Positions 1 to 8,317 of a stretch of DNA of 64,000 nucleotides are shown here, in pieces. Every line of letters begins with the position of its first letter. Position 1 is the first letter of the stretch. This DNA comes from an uncultured Ruminococcus sp. (GTDB taxonomy: Bacteria; Bacillota; Clostridia; Oscillospirales; Ruminococcaceae): positions 1 through 64,000 of the forward strand of contig CAMKMD010000002.1 in assembly GCA_946413815.1 (NCBI GenBank). The letters run 5' to 3'. The notes beneath the pieces are model-generated. The model was not told the DNA's origin. It ran no database searches and saw only the letters and a list, made by a program, of their open reading frames with translations. The position numbers were made by a program, and so were the translations under genes.

Positions 1-51
1 ATTGAATACCCCGACGGGTCAGCGGTTCGATATAACTGCGTTCTGCGTTAA
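1..51 (+). CDS. C-terminal tail of an unknown protein (5' partial)
   Basis: Reading from base 1 gives 16 codons (ending ...AVRYNCVLR) and a TAA stop. A hairpin that could terminate it follows 43 bases later. Only the tail is visible, so no function can be given. The composition (EYPDGSAVRY) looks like real protein, but a chance open stretch of this length cannot be excluded. Confidence 0.4.
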   Translation: MEYPDGSAVRYNCVLR

Positions 52-94
52 TAGACAAATTCTGATTTATCTTAGCAACCGTATAAAATAGAAT

Positions 95-122
95 GCCCCT
101 AAGCGCTTAAACGCTTGGGGGC
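95..122. terminator. Hairpin, probable terminator of the upstream gene
   Basis: Two 11-base arms (95-105 and 112-122, GCCCCTAAGCG / CGCTTGGGGGC) pair around a 6-base loop with one wobble. The plus-strand tail is A-rich rather than T-rich. On the minus strand the hairpin is followed by ATTCTATTTTAT, so it may serve either direction. Confidence 0.5.
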
Positions 123-199
123 AAAACTTCTATATAGATATCTGTCTTACCGCCGGGGAGGTTTTTATCATTACCGGCATGGTTTCTTGCTTCAAGCCC

Positions 200-228
200 T
201 TGACCTGCGCTCTTATTTGTGATATTAT
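200..228 (+). promoter_or_regulatory. Promoter of the DEAD-box helicase gene
   Basis: A TTGACC -35 box (200-205), a 17-base spacer and a TATTAT -10 box (223-228) precede the helicase start by about 45 bases. A TG dinucleotide sits one base upstream of the -10 (extended -10). Confidence 0.7.
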
Positions 229-273
229 GTATTATAGGAAGATATGCGATACAAGCGATAAGAAAGGAAAAAT

Positions 274-2022
274 ATGCAGTTCAACGAACTTAATCTATCA
301 GAGGAACTCCTCAGAGCAGTTGAGGAGCTTGGTTATACAGAAATGACGGAGATACAGGAGAAGAGCATACCTCTACTCCTTGAGGGGCGTGATGTTATCG
401 GCCGCTCCGCTACAGGCACCGGCAAGACCGCTGCTTTCGGCCTTCCCGCCGCAGAGAGCATAACAGAGAGCGACAGCCGCTCTCCTGCTGTGCTCATACT
501 CTGCCCTACCCGTGAGCTTGCCCTGCAGGGTGCGGGTGAGCTGAGGAAGTTCTCACGCTACAAGAGATGCGTGCGTACCTGCGCAGTATACGGCGGCGCA
601 AGCATGGATAAGCAGATATCAGAGCTCAAGCGCGGTGCAAACATCATCATCGGCACCCCCGGACGTGTCATGGACCACATCCGCAGACGCACCCTGAAAA
701 CTGATACCATACGCACCGTTATCCTCGATGAGGCTGACGAGATGCTGAATATGGGATTCCGGGAGGACATCGAGACCATACTCTCCTACCTCCCTGAGGA
801 AAGACAGACAGTTCTCTTCTCCGCTACCATGCCTGAGGAGATACTTGCCCTGACCAAGAAGTATCAGAATGACCCGGTACAGGTAAAGATAAAATCAGCA
901 CAGAAGACTGCGCCCCTCATTGAGCAGTACTGCTACGAGGTGCCTATGGGACGCAAGACGGATGCACTGAGGCTCCTGATAGCGGCCTATACTCCCGCCT
1001 CCGCCATGGTCTTCTGCAACACCAAATCCATGGTGGACCAGCTGACTGAGCAGCTCTGTGCGGCAGGCATCAGCGCTGCCGGACTTCACGGCGATATGAA
1101 GCAGGCACAGCGCACCCACGTAATGAACGGATTCAAGTCGAAGCGTATTGCGGTGCTTGTAGCCACAGATGTTGCGGCAAGAGGAATCGATGTAAGCGGG
1201 GTGGATGCGGTGTTCAACTACGATATCCCCCAGGACAACGAATACTACATACACAGGATAGGACGTACGGGACGTGCAGGAAAGACAGGTACGGCGTACA
1301 CTCTTGTATCAGGCAGGAGACAGCTCAATGAGCTGCGCGATATTGCAGGATACACCCGTTCTGAGATACATGAGATGCCCCTGCCGGACAGGAGCGCTAT
1401 CGTTGAGGCAAGGCAGAATGCTGTCCTTGAAGGCATAGCCTTACAGGAGGCAGGAAAGTCCGCTTACGATATGGCTGACAGGCTGGCTGAGATGGGCATA
1501 GACTACCGAGAGGCCTGTGCAAGACTTCTCTCCGAAAAGCTGAAGGCTGAGACCGCAGCTATACCGGAATTCGATATTCCCCGTCCGATACGCAAGGGCA
1601 AGAGAAGCGGTGCAAAGACCGTAAAGCTGGAGCTCAACATCGGACGTTCACGCCGCATGGCTCCCAATTTTATACTCGGAGCGCTCGCAGATGCTACCGG
1701 TCTTTCGGGGCAGGACTTCGGAAAGATAGACATATTCGATGAGCATACCACAGTCGAGATACCTGAGGCGGAGACGGATTACATTCTCGAGAACACGGGT
1801 TCTCTCCGCATCAACGGCAACAACGTTGAGGTAAAGCTCTGGGATGGAAAGACATTCAAGGGCGGACAGAAGCCGCGTTTCAAGGGCGGATCCGACCGTT
1901 ATACCAAGGGCGGCGGACGCAAGCCCGACCGCAGAAGATCGGCATACGGCGGACGCGACCGTGCAGATGTATTCAGCGATTACACTGCAAACCGCCGCAA
2001 GAGAGTCAAGAATAAGGGCTGA
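274..2022 (+). CDS. DEAD-box ATP-dependent RNA helicase (DeaD/CshA type)
   Basis: Cytoplasmic RNA helicase that unwinds or remodels RNA duplexes during ribosome assembly, mRNA decay or cold adaptation (family knowledge). Visible motifs in order: Q motif region near residues 20-27, Walker A ATGTGKT, PTRELA, TPGR, DEAD, SAT, the helicase C block with ARGID, and HRIGRTGRAG. A DbpA-type RNA-binding domain follows around residues 445-520, then a Gly/Arg/Lys-rich basic tail (GGRKPDRRRSAYGGRD). 582 residues is typical of the DeaD subgroup. The ATG has an AAAGGA site upstream. It is probably co-transcribed with the 41-residue protein that follows. Confidence 0.95.
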   Translation: MQFNELNLSEELLRAVEELGYTEMTEIQEKSIPLLLEGRDVIGRSATGTGKTAAFGLPAAESITESDSRSPAVLILCPTRELALQGAGELRKFSRYKRCVRTCAVYGGASMDKQISELKRGANIIIGTPGRVMDHIRRRTLKTDTIRTVILDEADEMLNMGFREDIETILSYLPEERQTVLFSATMPEEILALTKKYQNDPVQVKIKSAQKTAPLIEQYCYEVPMGRKTDALRLLIAAYTPASAMVFCNTKSMVDQLTEQLCAAGISAAGLHGDMKQAQRTHVMNGFKSKRIAVLVATDVAARGIDVSGVDAVFNYDIPQDNEYYIHRIGRTGRAGKTGTAYTLVSGRRQLNELRDIAGYTRSEIHEMPLPDRSAIVEARQNAVLEGIALQEAGKSAYDMADRLAEMGIDYREACARLLSEKLKAETAAIPEFDIPRPIRKGKRSGAKTVKLELNIGRSRRMAPNFILGALADATGLSGQDFGKIDIFDEHTTVEIPEAETDYILENTGSLRINGNNVEVKLWDGKTFKGGQKPRFKGGSDRYTKGGGRKPDRRRSAYGGRDRADVFSDYTANRRKRVKNKG

Positions 2023-2061
2023 TATCAGCCGTCAGATTACCAGTCAGCGAGGTGAGATACA

Positions 2062-2187
2062 ATGGCAGGAAAAGGAAACAGCAGCGGAAAGAGACCTGAG
2101 AAGAAGATGTGGATGAGGATCGTAGTGCTTGCGCTGGCAGGTGTTATGTTCCTTGGAAGTGTCTTATCCGTATTCATATTCAGATAA
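2062..2187 (+). CDS. Small single-span membrane protein, 41 aa
   Basis: An ATG preceded by GAGGTGAG opens a 41-residue frame. It has a basic Lys/Arg/Gly-rich N-terminus (about residues 1-19), a hydrophobic span (about 20-39, IVVLALAGVMFLGSV) and a final Arg. The shape resembles the short DUF4044-like proteins of Bacillota, but the family is not certain. It lies 39 bases after the helicase and directly before a strong terminator, which supports a shared transcript. Function unknown. Confidence 0.65.
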   Translation: MAGKGNSSGKRPEKKMWMRIVVLALAGVMFLGSVLSVFIFR

Positions 2188-2209
2188 TCGCACGCCATAT
2201 AAAGATATT

Positions 2210-2240
2210 GCCCTGAAGCATGATGCTTCAGGGCATTTTA
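2210..2240 (+). terminator. Rho-independent terminator
   Basis: A perfect 11-bp stem (2210-2220 with 2224-2234, GCCCTGAAGCA) with a TGA loop is followed by ATTTTAATT. It closes the helicase unit and also faces the end of the minus-strand gene at 2257. Confidence 0.85.
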
Positions 2241-2256
2241 ATTATGTACAGCATTC

Positions 2257-3159
2257 TTACAGCTCAGGGACCGGCAGGTCATAGATGGCGTCAAGCAGTT
2301 CTTTTGTAAGAAGGGGCGCAAAGCTGTAATCAACAAATATCTCCATAGGCTTTACATCTGTAAACTCTACCGGTATAAAGCCATACCGTGCATAATTGAG
2401 CAATGCTTCCCGGGCTTTGTCCTCCTGTCCGAAGTACAGGCATATCTTTGCCGCAGCAAAGTGACAGTTGTTCAGCTCCGGAGAAGTACAGTGTTCGTTA
2501 TACAGCTTCAGATAGTCCTCGGGACGGCCGCGGTATTCAATCAGCGGCATAATACTTCTTATGACTGACGGATCATCCATCGGATCGCATTTCAGCGCGG
2601 CAAGGCGTTTTTCATGGAGCCTGAGGTAATCCTCAGCGATGGCAGACAGTTCCTCCGGTGATTCCGGCGGCCTGTAGATATGATGCGGCTTTGCAAAGCT
2701 TTCAAGAACACCTGTTGCGTGTACGATAAGCTGTGGGATATAGACAAAATGCTCAAAGCCGCGGGCGGCAAGCTGCTCTTCTGAAAAATGGTGATACATA
2801 TCATTCAGTATCCCGACCGCTTCCTGCCTTACTTCTTCATCTGCCTTATTTATCGCATATTCCAGCATCATTCGTGTCTGCTGCCTTTTGTTTCCCGAAT
2901 ACCACTCGTCAAGGAAGGGGTAGACAAGAAGCCCCTGCCGGACACATTCGTTGAAGTCGGAGCGGAAAAAGGCTGTCTGGGCTCTCATATCGGCAAGCTG
3001 AGGGTCACATCCGGTCAGTTTTGCAGATAATGCTTCTGCTTCGTCATATCTGCACTCGCAGTACAGCTGAACGACGGTTTTGAAGGTTTTGGTTTTCCGC
3101 GGGAATGCAAGGGCGGAGAAGTCTATTTCTGATAGGTCTGTTCTTTTCAAAGCTGACAC
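2257..3159 (-). CDS. Hypothetical protein, probably helical repeat
   Basis: A 300-residue soluble protein with no signal peptide or membrane span. Residues 25-75 (VQLYCECRYDEAEALSAK) and the C-terminal third (HFAAAKICLYFGQEDKAREA) look like TPR-type helical pairs. I recognise no catalytic motif. The frame opens at a GTG with a weak ribosome site; a TTG three codons in is an alternative start. It is monocistronic, with its own promoter at 3202-3231. Function unknown. Confidence 0.8.
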   Translation of the reverse strand: MSALKRTDLSEIDFSALAFPRKTKTFKTVVQLYCECRYDEAEALSAKLTGCDPQLADMRAQTAFFRSDFNECVRQGLLVYPFLDEWYSGNKRQQTRMMLEYAINKADEEVRQEAVGILNDMYHHFSEEQLAARGFEHFVYIPQLIVHATGVLESFAKPHHIYRPPESPEELSAIAEDYLRLHEKRLAALKCDPMDDPSVIRSIMPLIEYRGRPEDYLKLYNEHCTSPELNNCHFAAAKICLYFGQEDKAREALLNYARYGFIPVEFTDVKPMEIFVDYSFAPLLTKELLDAIYDLPVPEL

Positions 3160-3201
3160 CTGCCTTGGTTATTGATATGGGGCGGAGTTGTATTTGTAAT
3201 T

Positions 3202-3231
3202 ATTATAGCATAATGGGGCGGGAGATGTCAA
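3202..3231 (-). promoter_or_regulatory. Promoter of the 2257-3159 gene
   Basis: On the minus strand TTGACA (3231-3226), an 18-base spacer and TATAAT (3207-3202) lie about 45 bases before the GTG start. Confidence 0.75.
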
Positions 3232-3369
3232 TGATGGGAGATTCATGACGGACTGAATAGATTGTTGTCCATAAAAAACATCTATCTGATCCTCTTCATT
3301 ACTTTTCCTATGACTAATTTCTAAAACTTACAGTTCTTAACGGCTATTGAATGCTCCCAACTTTTTTAT

Positions 3370-3398
3370 ATGACATTCAGATCTATTGATGGTATAAT
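3370..3398 (+). promoter_or_regulatory. Promoter of the DUF1232-like small gene
   Basis: ATGACA (3370-3375), 17 bases, TATAAT (3393-3398), about 74 bases before the ATG at 3472. Apart from this promoter and the one at 3202-3231, the 312 bases between genes hold nothing else I recognise. Confidence 0.6.
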
Positions 3399-3471
3399 AT
3401 AATTACAGAAACACGGAAACCATAATCAAGGTGGTTTTTGTGTTCACCTGGAATGATAAGGAGGAATTATT

Positions 3472-3642
3472 ATGGAAAACAACAACAGCATCCTTAGCAA
3501 ATCCATGAAGCTCCTTGTAGCCTTCGTTGTCTTTGTATATGTCATCTCACCGGTGGATTGTTTTCCCGGACACATCGATGACATAATTGTCATACTAATG
3601 GGGATTGCAGTTAACCGCCGGCAAATTGGAGGTGGTAATTGA
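3472..3642 (+). CDS. Small DUF1232-like membrane protein, 56 aa
   Basis: An AAGGAGG site 7 bases before the ATG opens a 56-residue frame. Residues 15-50 contain YVISPVDCFPGHIDD followed by a hydrophobic helix. This matches the YxISPxDxxP...DD signature of DUF1232 (YkvA-like) proteins, whose role is unknown. It is shorter than usual members because most of the N-terminal helix is missing. It is monocistronic and followed by a dispersed repeat. Confidence 0.75.
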   Translation: MENNNSILSKSMKLLVAFVVFVYVISPVDCFPGHIDDIIVILMGIAVNRRQIGGGN

Positions 3643-3650
3643 CTATTCAT

Positions 3651-3710
3651 TATAATTATCCATCGCCTGCCGGCGATACCGCAATTCTGCATTCTTGATT
3701 CTGCATTCAA
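3651..3710 (-). repeat. Dispersed intergenic repeat, family A copy 1
   Basis: Contains a hairpin (ATCGCC 3662-3667 / GGCGAT 3672-3677) next to two GAATGCAGAAT-type units on the minus strand. The same arrangement occurs on the plus strand at 34723-34775 and 43961-44004. Confidence 0.7.
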
Positions 3711-3747
3711 TAGCTGACGGCTGACGGCTCAGAAATACATAAACCGA

Positions 3748-3775
3748 AAAAGGAGACCCGGAGGTCTCCTTTTCC
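3748..3775. terminator. Bidirectional terminator
   Basis: AGGAGACC / GGTCTCCT (3751-3758, 3763-3770) with a 4-base loop is flanked by A-runs on the left and T-runs on the right. It can end both the small plus-strand gene and the minus-strand pectate lyase gene. Confidence 0.85.
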
Positions 3776-3804
3776 CATTATATCATCAGATAAGAGAGGT
3801 AGGC

Positions 3805-6800
3805 TTATACTATGCCGGCGTCCATCTTCTGTATCATGATGGCGTCGGAGCCGGTGATGCCGGGTGTGCCGTCGCAGTCTGCGTTGGATTCACCTGTGGC
3901 TGTGAGGGGGTACTTGGTCTTGTTTGCTACGAACTGGAGAACTGCCACTGCATCGGCTACGTTTACTACTCCGTCCTCGTTGGCGTCGCCTGCCCTGCCC
4001 TGTACTGCCGGTGCGGCTGTTGTGGGCGCAGCGGTGGGCTGCTGAGGTGCGGTAGTCTCTGCGGGTGCTGATGCGCCTGAGGGTGTGAATACCATATAGA
4101 ACAGGTTGCAGGAATCTGCCTTGGTTATGGTATGCGCGCCGGCTGCGAGGTCTGCTGTGAGGACGCCGTTATCTGAGGTCAGCTTATTGCCGTCTATCTT
4201 GGCGTTGCCTGCTGCTTCGCCGAATACAAGTGTCAGCTTGCCGGCTGCGGGTGCGTTGAAAGTTATGCTCGTTGCTGTTTCCATCTTCAGGCACTGTGTA
4301 AGGGTAAGGCCGTTGTAGGAAGCTGTGCCCTTTGCTGTGGAGAGGTTGCCGGAGATGGTATAGAAGCTGCTGGAGGTGCCGTTTGCGGTGAAGTTATGTA
4401 CATAGCCGCCGGATACGGGTACTGAGGGTGCAGCTGTTGTGACTGTGGGCTGTGAGGGCTGGGTGGGTGCCTGTGTCTGTACGGGTGTTGTGGACACGGG
4501 TGCTGATGAAGCACTGAGACGGTAACCCATCTTGTAGTAGCTGCCGTTTACAGTCTCGAATACATGGCCGTTGGAGATATTGCCGGAGGAATCTCTCCAT
4601 GCGGTATGGAAGTCTGTACCTACCTTGGGTACGGAGATGCTTGTGAAATCGGAGGCGGAGAGGTTGTTTACGGCTGTGCCGCCGCCCTCTACGCCGTTGT
4701 TGGCTGTGGTGTAGGATGATCCTATCTGATAGGTCTTGCCGCTGTCAATGGCTACGCTGTCGGAGATAGTTCCGTAGAACTTATCGCTCTCGCCCAGTGA
4801 GCGGCCGCCTACGTATGCGGAGATAAGGTTCTGGAAGGTGGCTCCGGGATCGTTGCAGCGGTAGGCTGAGAAGTTGGGCTTGGAGTCCTCACCGTTATTG
4901 ACTGCTGTGCAGTTCACCAGCTTTGCGAGCTTCGGGTTGTTGTTGTCGGTGAAGCCGCAGTGCAGGTTCTCAAAGGCGAGACAGTTTATCACCTGATGAG
5001 GTGAGCCTACGCCGGCGCCGCCCAGCTTGAAGCCGTTGCCGTCATTCTGCGGGTGGAGCTGTGAGGTCTCTGTTCTGCCGTTGCGGAAGGCGATACAGTT
5101 CTTTATAGTAACAGTGCCTATGGGGCCTGTCTCGGTCTTGGCATAGAGGTCCCAGCCGTCATCGCTGTTGTTATAGGCCATACATCCGTCAAATACGTTG
5201 CCCTCGCCGCAGGTCAGCTTGGCTGCGAAGCCGTCAGCGTCCTCCTCGTTGTCGGTATCCAGGTTGTTGAAGGAGGTGCAGTTGAGGACGAGATTATAGG
5301 AAGGCCAGTCGGAGACATTTGCGGCATCTGTTCTGTAGCGGGATATCTGGAGACCTGTATCCCTGTTGCCGTAGAGCTTCATCAGCTCCACCTTGTTATG
5401 GTTGCCGGAGAGAAGGATGCCGTTGTCTCCTGCGCCTGTGATGGCGAAGTTGTAGAAATGCCAGTAGGAGCCGTCAAGGACGAAGCCTCTGTTGGACGGG
5501 CCGAAATCCATGGCGGAAAAATCGAGGACGGGCTTTGCGCCGGGATAGGCGGAGAGTGTCTTGTACTTGCCCTCTGCTCCGGAGTTGCCCTGCTCTATCA
5601 TAATGGTCTTGCTGAGCTTGTAGATACCGTCGAGGAGGTATATGGTACCGCCTGCGGGGACTGCCTTTACGGCTGATACCACATCTGTCGGGGACTGTAT
5701 GGTCTTGCCGTCGCCGCCGCCCTGCGGTGATGCGTAGATGACATCAGAGCCTGTCACGGGAGCCGCCTCCGTAACCGGCGCCTGAGTTGTCACAGGCGCA
5801 GCCGTTACGGGTACAGTTGTTACGACAGGCTGTGCAGGCGTGGTCGCAACAGGGGTGGGTGCTGAACCGTTGTCCTCCTTGAAACCGCTTCCTATTGCGG
5901 TTATGGAGTCCTTGTATGAGGTCAGAGCTGATTTGAGAGCCGCATTGACTGCGTAGCTCTCATCGTCAGCTGCATTATCAAACTGCCACTTGAAATCGCC
6001 GCCGTCAACACGGCCTGCCTTTGAGGTAACTATGGCAGGTACGTCTGAGGCTGCATCGGGGGTATACTTATAGAAGCCGGAGGCTGTATCAAAGTTGGAA
6101 TAGGATGTGCCGCCGGACTTTGCCTTTATGCTGCCGGGCACCTGCTCTGTGCGGGAGGAAGCCTCATAGGCATCGAAATCCGTGGTGCTGTCCTTCTGGG
6201 TTATGTACGCCTTTGCACCCTGGATATAGTTGCCGAAGGACTTGATAACGCCGCCGGGCTCGTCGGAGAAGGTACCGCCTGTAGCCACATCGCTGCCCTG
6301 TCCGGAGATGAGCATGGGGTACTTGCAGCTGCGGAAGTAGTTGTTCTCAACGAAGGCTGAGGCGCCCATAGTTACGCCTACGCCGTACTTGGCGTTGCCG
6401 TCGTAGTAGTTGTTGTAGATATGTACTGTGCAGGTGCGTATTCTCGGGTGGCGGGAGTCGGAGTGGTCATACCAGTTGTGGTGGTAGGTGATATAGTTCT
6501 CCGCGCTCTCGGACTTCATGCCCTGGAGATTGCACTTGCCGTTATCCCAGAAGTGGTTGTAGGAATGAGTTACATAGGTGGATGTCTTGGTATCGAGTGC
6601 GCCGTCGCCCTTGGCCTGGTCTGCGTCGCTTCCGGCATCGCCGTAGAAGAAATCGCAGTTATGCACCCAAATATGGTTATTGCCCTGCTGGAGGCCGCAG
6701 TCATCGCCCTCTGAGCTGTTGCAGTTCATGAAGCCGATATTCCTTACCTCCACGTTGGAGCTGTTCTTCATAACAAGACCGAAGCCGTTGAAGGTGGCAT

Positions 6801-7524
6801 CATTGCCTATGCCCTCGATAGTCAGGCCGCAGGTGGCTGTATCTATGTAGAGGTCGCCCTTGTTGAGTACAGAGGGATCGGTGATATTTCCTATTACTCT
6901 GATACATACTGCCTGCACCTTTGTATTGCTCTTTAAGTTGGTGATGATGTTCTGTACACCTGTCAGGGAAGTCGCTGTGCCCTTCTTGTCGGGAAGAGTT
7001 ACGCTCACGCTGTCCTTGGTGGCATTGGTAACGTATACTACTGCTGCGCCGGACTTCAGTGTGCCGTCATCGTTGTAGGCACCGGATGAAGAGCCGCCCA
7101 CAAAGCCGTAGCCGCTCCTGTCATGGGCGTAGGCTGTAGCCTTTGTTTCGGCTGCCTTTGAGGCATCCTCCCTGCCGTTTATCACGGGGACTATCTTCAT
7201 GGTATGGCTGCCGGCTTTAAGGCCTACTGCATCGGCTCTGAAATAGCCTGAGTACTGCCTTACGAGCATGGAGTCTATCTGCGCTCCGTCAACGTATACG
7301 TTGTAGCCGGAAGCTCCTGAGACAGGTGACCATGTGGCGTACATACCCTCGCCGTAGCCGACAGTTGTAGCAACTGACACGCTTGCTGTGGCAGCTGAGG
7401 CGCTGAGAAGACTGCCTGTGAGTGCAGGCGCTGTTCCTGCGAAGGTACCGGCAGCACAGGATGCGGACATAACTGCCGCAAAGACTGCTGCTGCGATACG
7501 CTTCTTCATCATATTATCGTTCAT
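3805..7524 (-). CDS. Secreted bifunctional pectate lyase (PL1 + PL9) with CBM and dockerin
   Basis: Extracellular enzyme cleaving polygalacturonan by beta-elimination, anchored to a cellulosome. Order: signal peptide (about residues 1-45), a FN3-like strand-rich segment (about 48-130), a PL1 beta-helix (about 140-500; IWVHNCDFF, ALDTKTSTYVTHSYNHFWD, DSRHPRIR) and a Thr/Pro/Ala/Val linker. A second beta-helix of PL9 type follows (about 600-985; ADGFAAKLTCGEGN with the likely catalytic Lys, NNSDDGWDLY). After another linker comes a domain at about 1045-1150 (FTANGTSSSFYTISG, GLTLTQCLKME) resembling the CBM77 pectin-binding module known from an R. flavefaciens PL1/PL9 protein. The dockerin lies at about 1175-1239 with two calcium-loop repeats (GDANEDGVVNVADAVAVLQ; ADCDGTPGITGSDA). 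GGAGGG precedes the ATG. 1239 residues with both lyases apparently intact. Confidence 0.93.
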   Translation of the reverse strand: MNDNMMKKRIAAAVFAAVMSASCAAGTFAGTAPALTGSLLSASAATASVSVATTVGYGEGMYATWSPVSGASGYNVYVDGAQIDSMLVRQYSGYFRADAVGLKAGSHTMKIVPVINGREDASKAAETKATAYAHDRSGYGFVGGSSSGAYNDDGTLKSGAAVVYVTNATKDSVSVTLPDKKGTATSLTGVQNIITNLKSNTKVQAVCIRVIGNITDPSVLNKGDLYIDTATCGLTIEGIGNDATFNGFGLVMKNSSNVEVRNIGFMNCNSSEGDDCGLQQGNNHIWVHNCDFFYGDAGSDADQAKGDGALDTKTSTYVTHSYNHFWDNGKCNLQGMKSESAENYITYHHNWYDHSDSRHPRIRTCTVHIYNNYYDGNAKYGVGVTMGASAFVENNYFRSCKYPMLISGQGSDVATGGTFSDEPGGVIKSFGNYIQGAKAYITQKDSTTDFDAYEASSRTEQVPGSIKAKSGGTSYSNFDTASGFYKYTPDAASDVPAIVTSKAGRVDGGDFKWQFDNAADDESYAVNAALKSALTSYKDSITAIGSGFKEDNGSAPTPVATTPAQPVVTTVPVTAAPVTTQAPVTEAAPVTGSDVIYASPQGGGDGKTIQSPTDVVSAVKAVPAGGTIYLLDGIYKLSKTIMIEQGNSGAEGKYKTLSAYPGAKPVLDFSAMDFGPSNRGFVLDGSYWHFYNFAITGAGDNGILLSGNHNKVELMKLYGNRDTGLQISRYRTDAANVSDWPSYNLVLNCTSFNNLDTDNEEDADGFAAKLTCGEGNVFDGCMAYNNSDDGWDLYAKTETGPIGTVTIKNCIAFRNGRTETSQLHPQNDGNGFKLGGAGVGSPHQVINCLAFENLHCGFTDNNNPKLAKLVNCTAVNNGEDSKPNFSAYRCNDPGATFQNLISAYVGGRSLGESDKFYGTISDSVAIDSGKTYQIGSSYTTANNGVEGGGTAVNNLSASDFTSISVPKVGTDFHTAWRDSSGNISNGHVFETVNGSYYKMGYRLSASSAPVSTTPVQTQAPTQPSQPTVTTAAPSVPVSGGYVHNFTANGTSSSFYTISGNLSTAKGTASYNGLTLTQCLKMETATSITFNAPAAGKLTLVFGEAAGNAKIDGNKLTSDNGVLTADLAAGAHTITKADSCNLFYMVFTPSGASAPAETTAPQQPTAAPTTAAPAVQGRAGDANEDGVVNVADAVAVLQFVANKTKYPLTATGESNADCDGTPGITGSDAIMIQKMDAGIV

Positions 7525-7608
7525 TCTTTTTTACCCTCCGTTAAATATAATACTATTATCCGGAAGCTTCTCTCAGCTCCGGAATTCATGATTTCCCTTA
7601 CTGATTAT

Positions 7609-7637
7609 ATTATAACGCATAGCTGCGGGGTTTACAA
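7609..7637 (-). promoter_or_regulatory. Promoter of the pectate lyase gene
   Basis: On the minus strand TTGTAA (7637-7632), 17 bases, TATAAT (7614-7609). The leader of about 80 bases holds an imperfect hairpin at 7560-7582 (CCGGAAGCT / AGCTCCGG). Confidence 0.7.
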
Positions 7638-7755
7638 TGACAGATAATGCTTGTATACTGATGTATTGTGCTTTTGCAGTTTACTATTACGCACGATGCG
7701 TCATAACAACTTTATGCTGATTTTAACAGCATCTGTACATTTAATAATTTGTATA

Positions 7756-7784
7756 TAGACTTTTTAACTATTTCGTGATATAAT
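7756..7784 (+). promoter_or_regulatory. Promoter of the 131-aa membrane protein gene
   Basis: TAGACT (7756-7761), 17 bases, TATAAT (7779-7784) with an upstream TG (extended -10). A small hairpin (GGTATC...GGATACC, 7791-7807) lies in the leader. The promoter at 62174-62202 shares the TATAGACTTT and GTGATATAAT blocks. Confidence 0.65.
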
Positions 7785-7842
7785 ATTAACGGTATCTGCC
7801 GGATACCATTTATACGTCTCATCACTGAACGGAGGAAATGAT

Positions 7843-8238
7843 ATGGAAAAGGACGCTTTTATAAAAGAAATAGAGGAATACACACTCTCCGACCTTGAAT
7901 ACATATACCGCACTCAGCAGGAGTGCTACTCAGAGGAGGAAAAGGAGATAATAAAGGATACCATTGAAAAGAAGAAGCTTATCGACTATGATGTCAGTCA
8001 TAAAAGCTCTTATAACGGTACACTGACGGCAGACTACTTCTTTTTCGTCACTCTGATGTGTATCATCGCTCTTATCTTTCCGACAGCAAACCTGTTCACA
8101 GGCGGCGCTATGCTCCTGACCGGATTGATGAAGAAGGGTTCGCCGGAATGGAAGAGTGCAGGAATAAAAGTCCTCATTGCGGCTGTTATAGGCCTGTTGA
8201 TAAGAGCATTTCTTACAAACGGCGGATTTCATGTATGA
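7843..8238 (+). CDS. Hypothetical membrane protein, 131 aa
   Basis: The N-terminal 55 residues are charged and helical (EEKEIIKDTIEKKK). Two hydrophobic spans follow (about 65-90, YFFFVTLMCIIALIFPTANLF, and about 108-124, VLIAAVIGLLIRAFL). GGAGG precedes the ATG. No family recognised. It is monocistronic and ends at a strong bidirectional terminator. A role at the membrane is all that can be inferred. Confidence 0.8.
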   Translation: MEKDAFIKEIEEYTLSDLEYIYRTQQECYSEEEKEIIKDTIEKKKLIDYDVSHKSSYNGTLTADYFFFVTLMCIIALIFPTANLFTGGAMLLTGLMKKGSPEWKSAGIKVLIAAVIGLLIRAFLTNGGFHV

Positions 8239-8267
8239 TCCGGCACGGACATGATCTGATAATAACG

Positions 8268-8309
8268 AAAGAGCCTGAGGGCAGGTTTTACTGCTCTCAG
8301 GCTCTTTGA
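8268..8309. terminator. Bidirectional terminator between convergent genes
   Basis: AAAGAGCCTGAG pairs with CTCAGGCTCTTT around a partly paired interior (GGCAG...CTGCT). It lies between the membrane protein gene and the end of galK. Confidence 0.85.
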
Positions 8310-8317
8310 TCGTTCTG

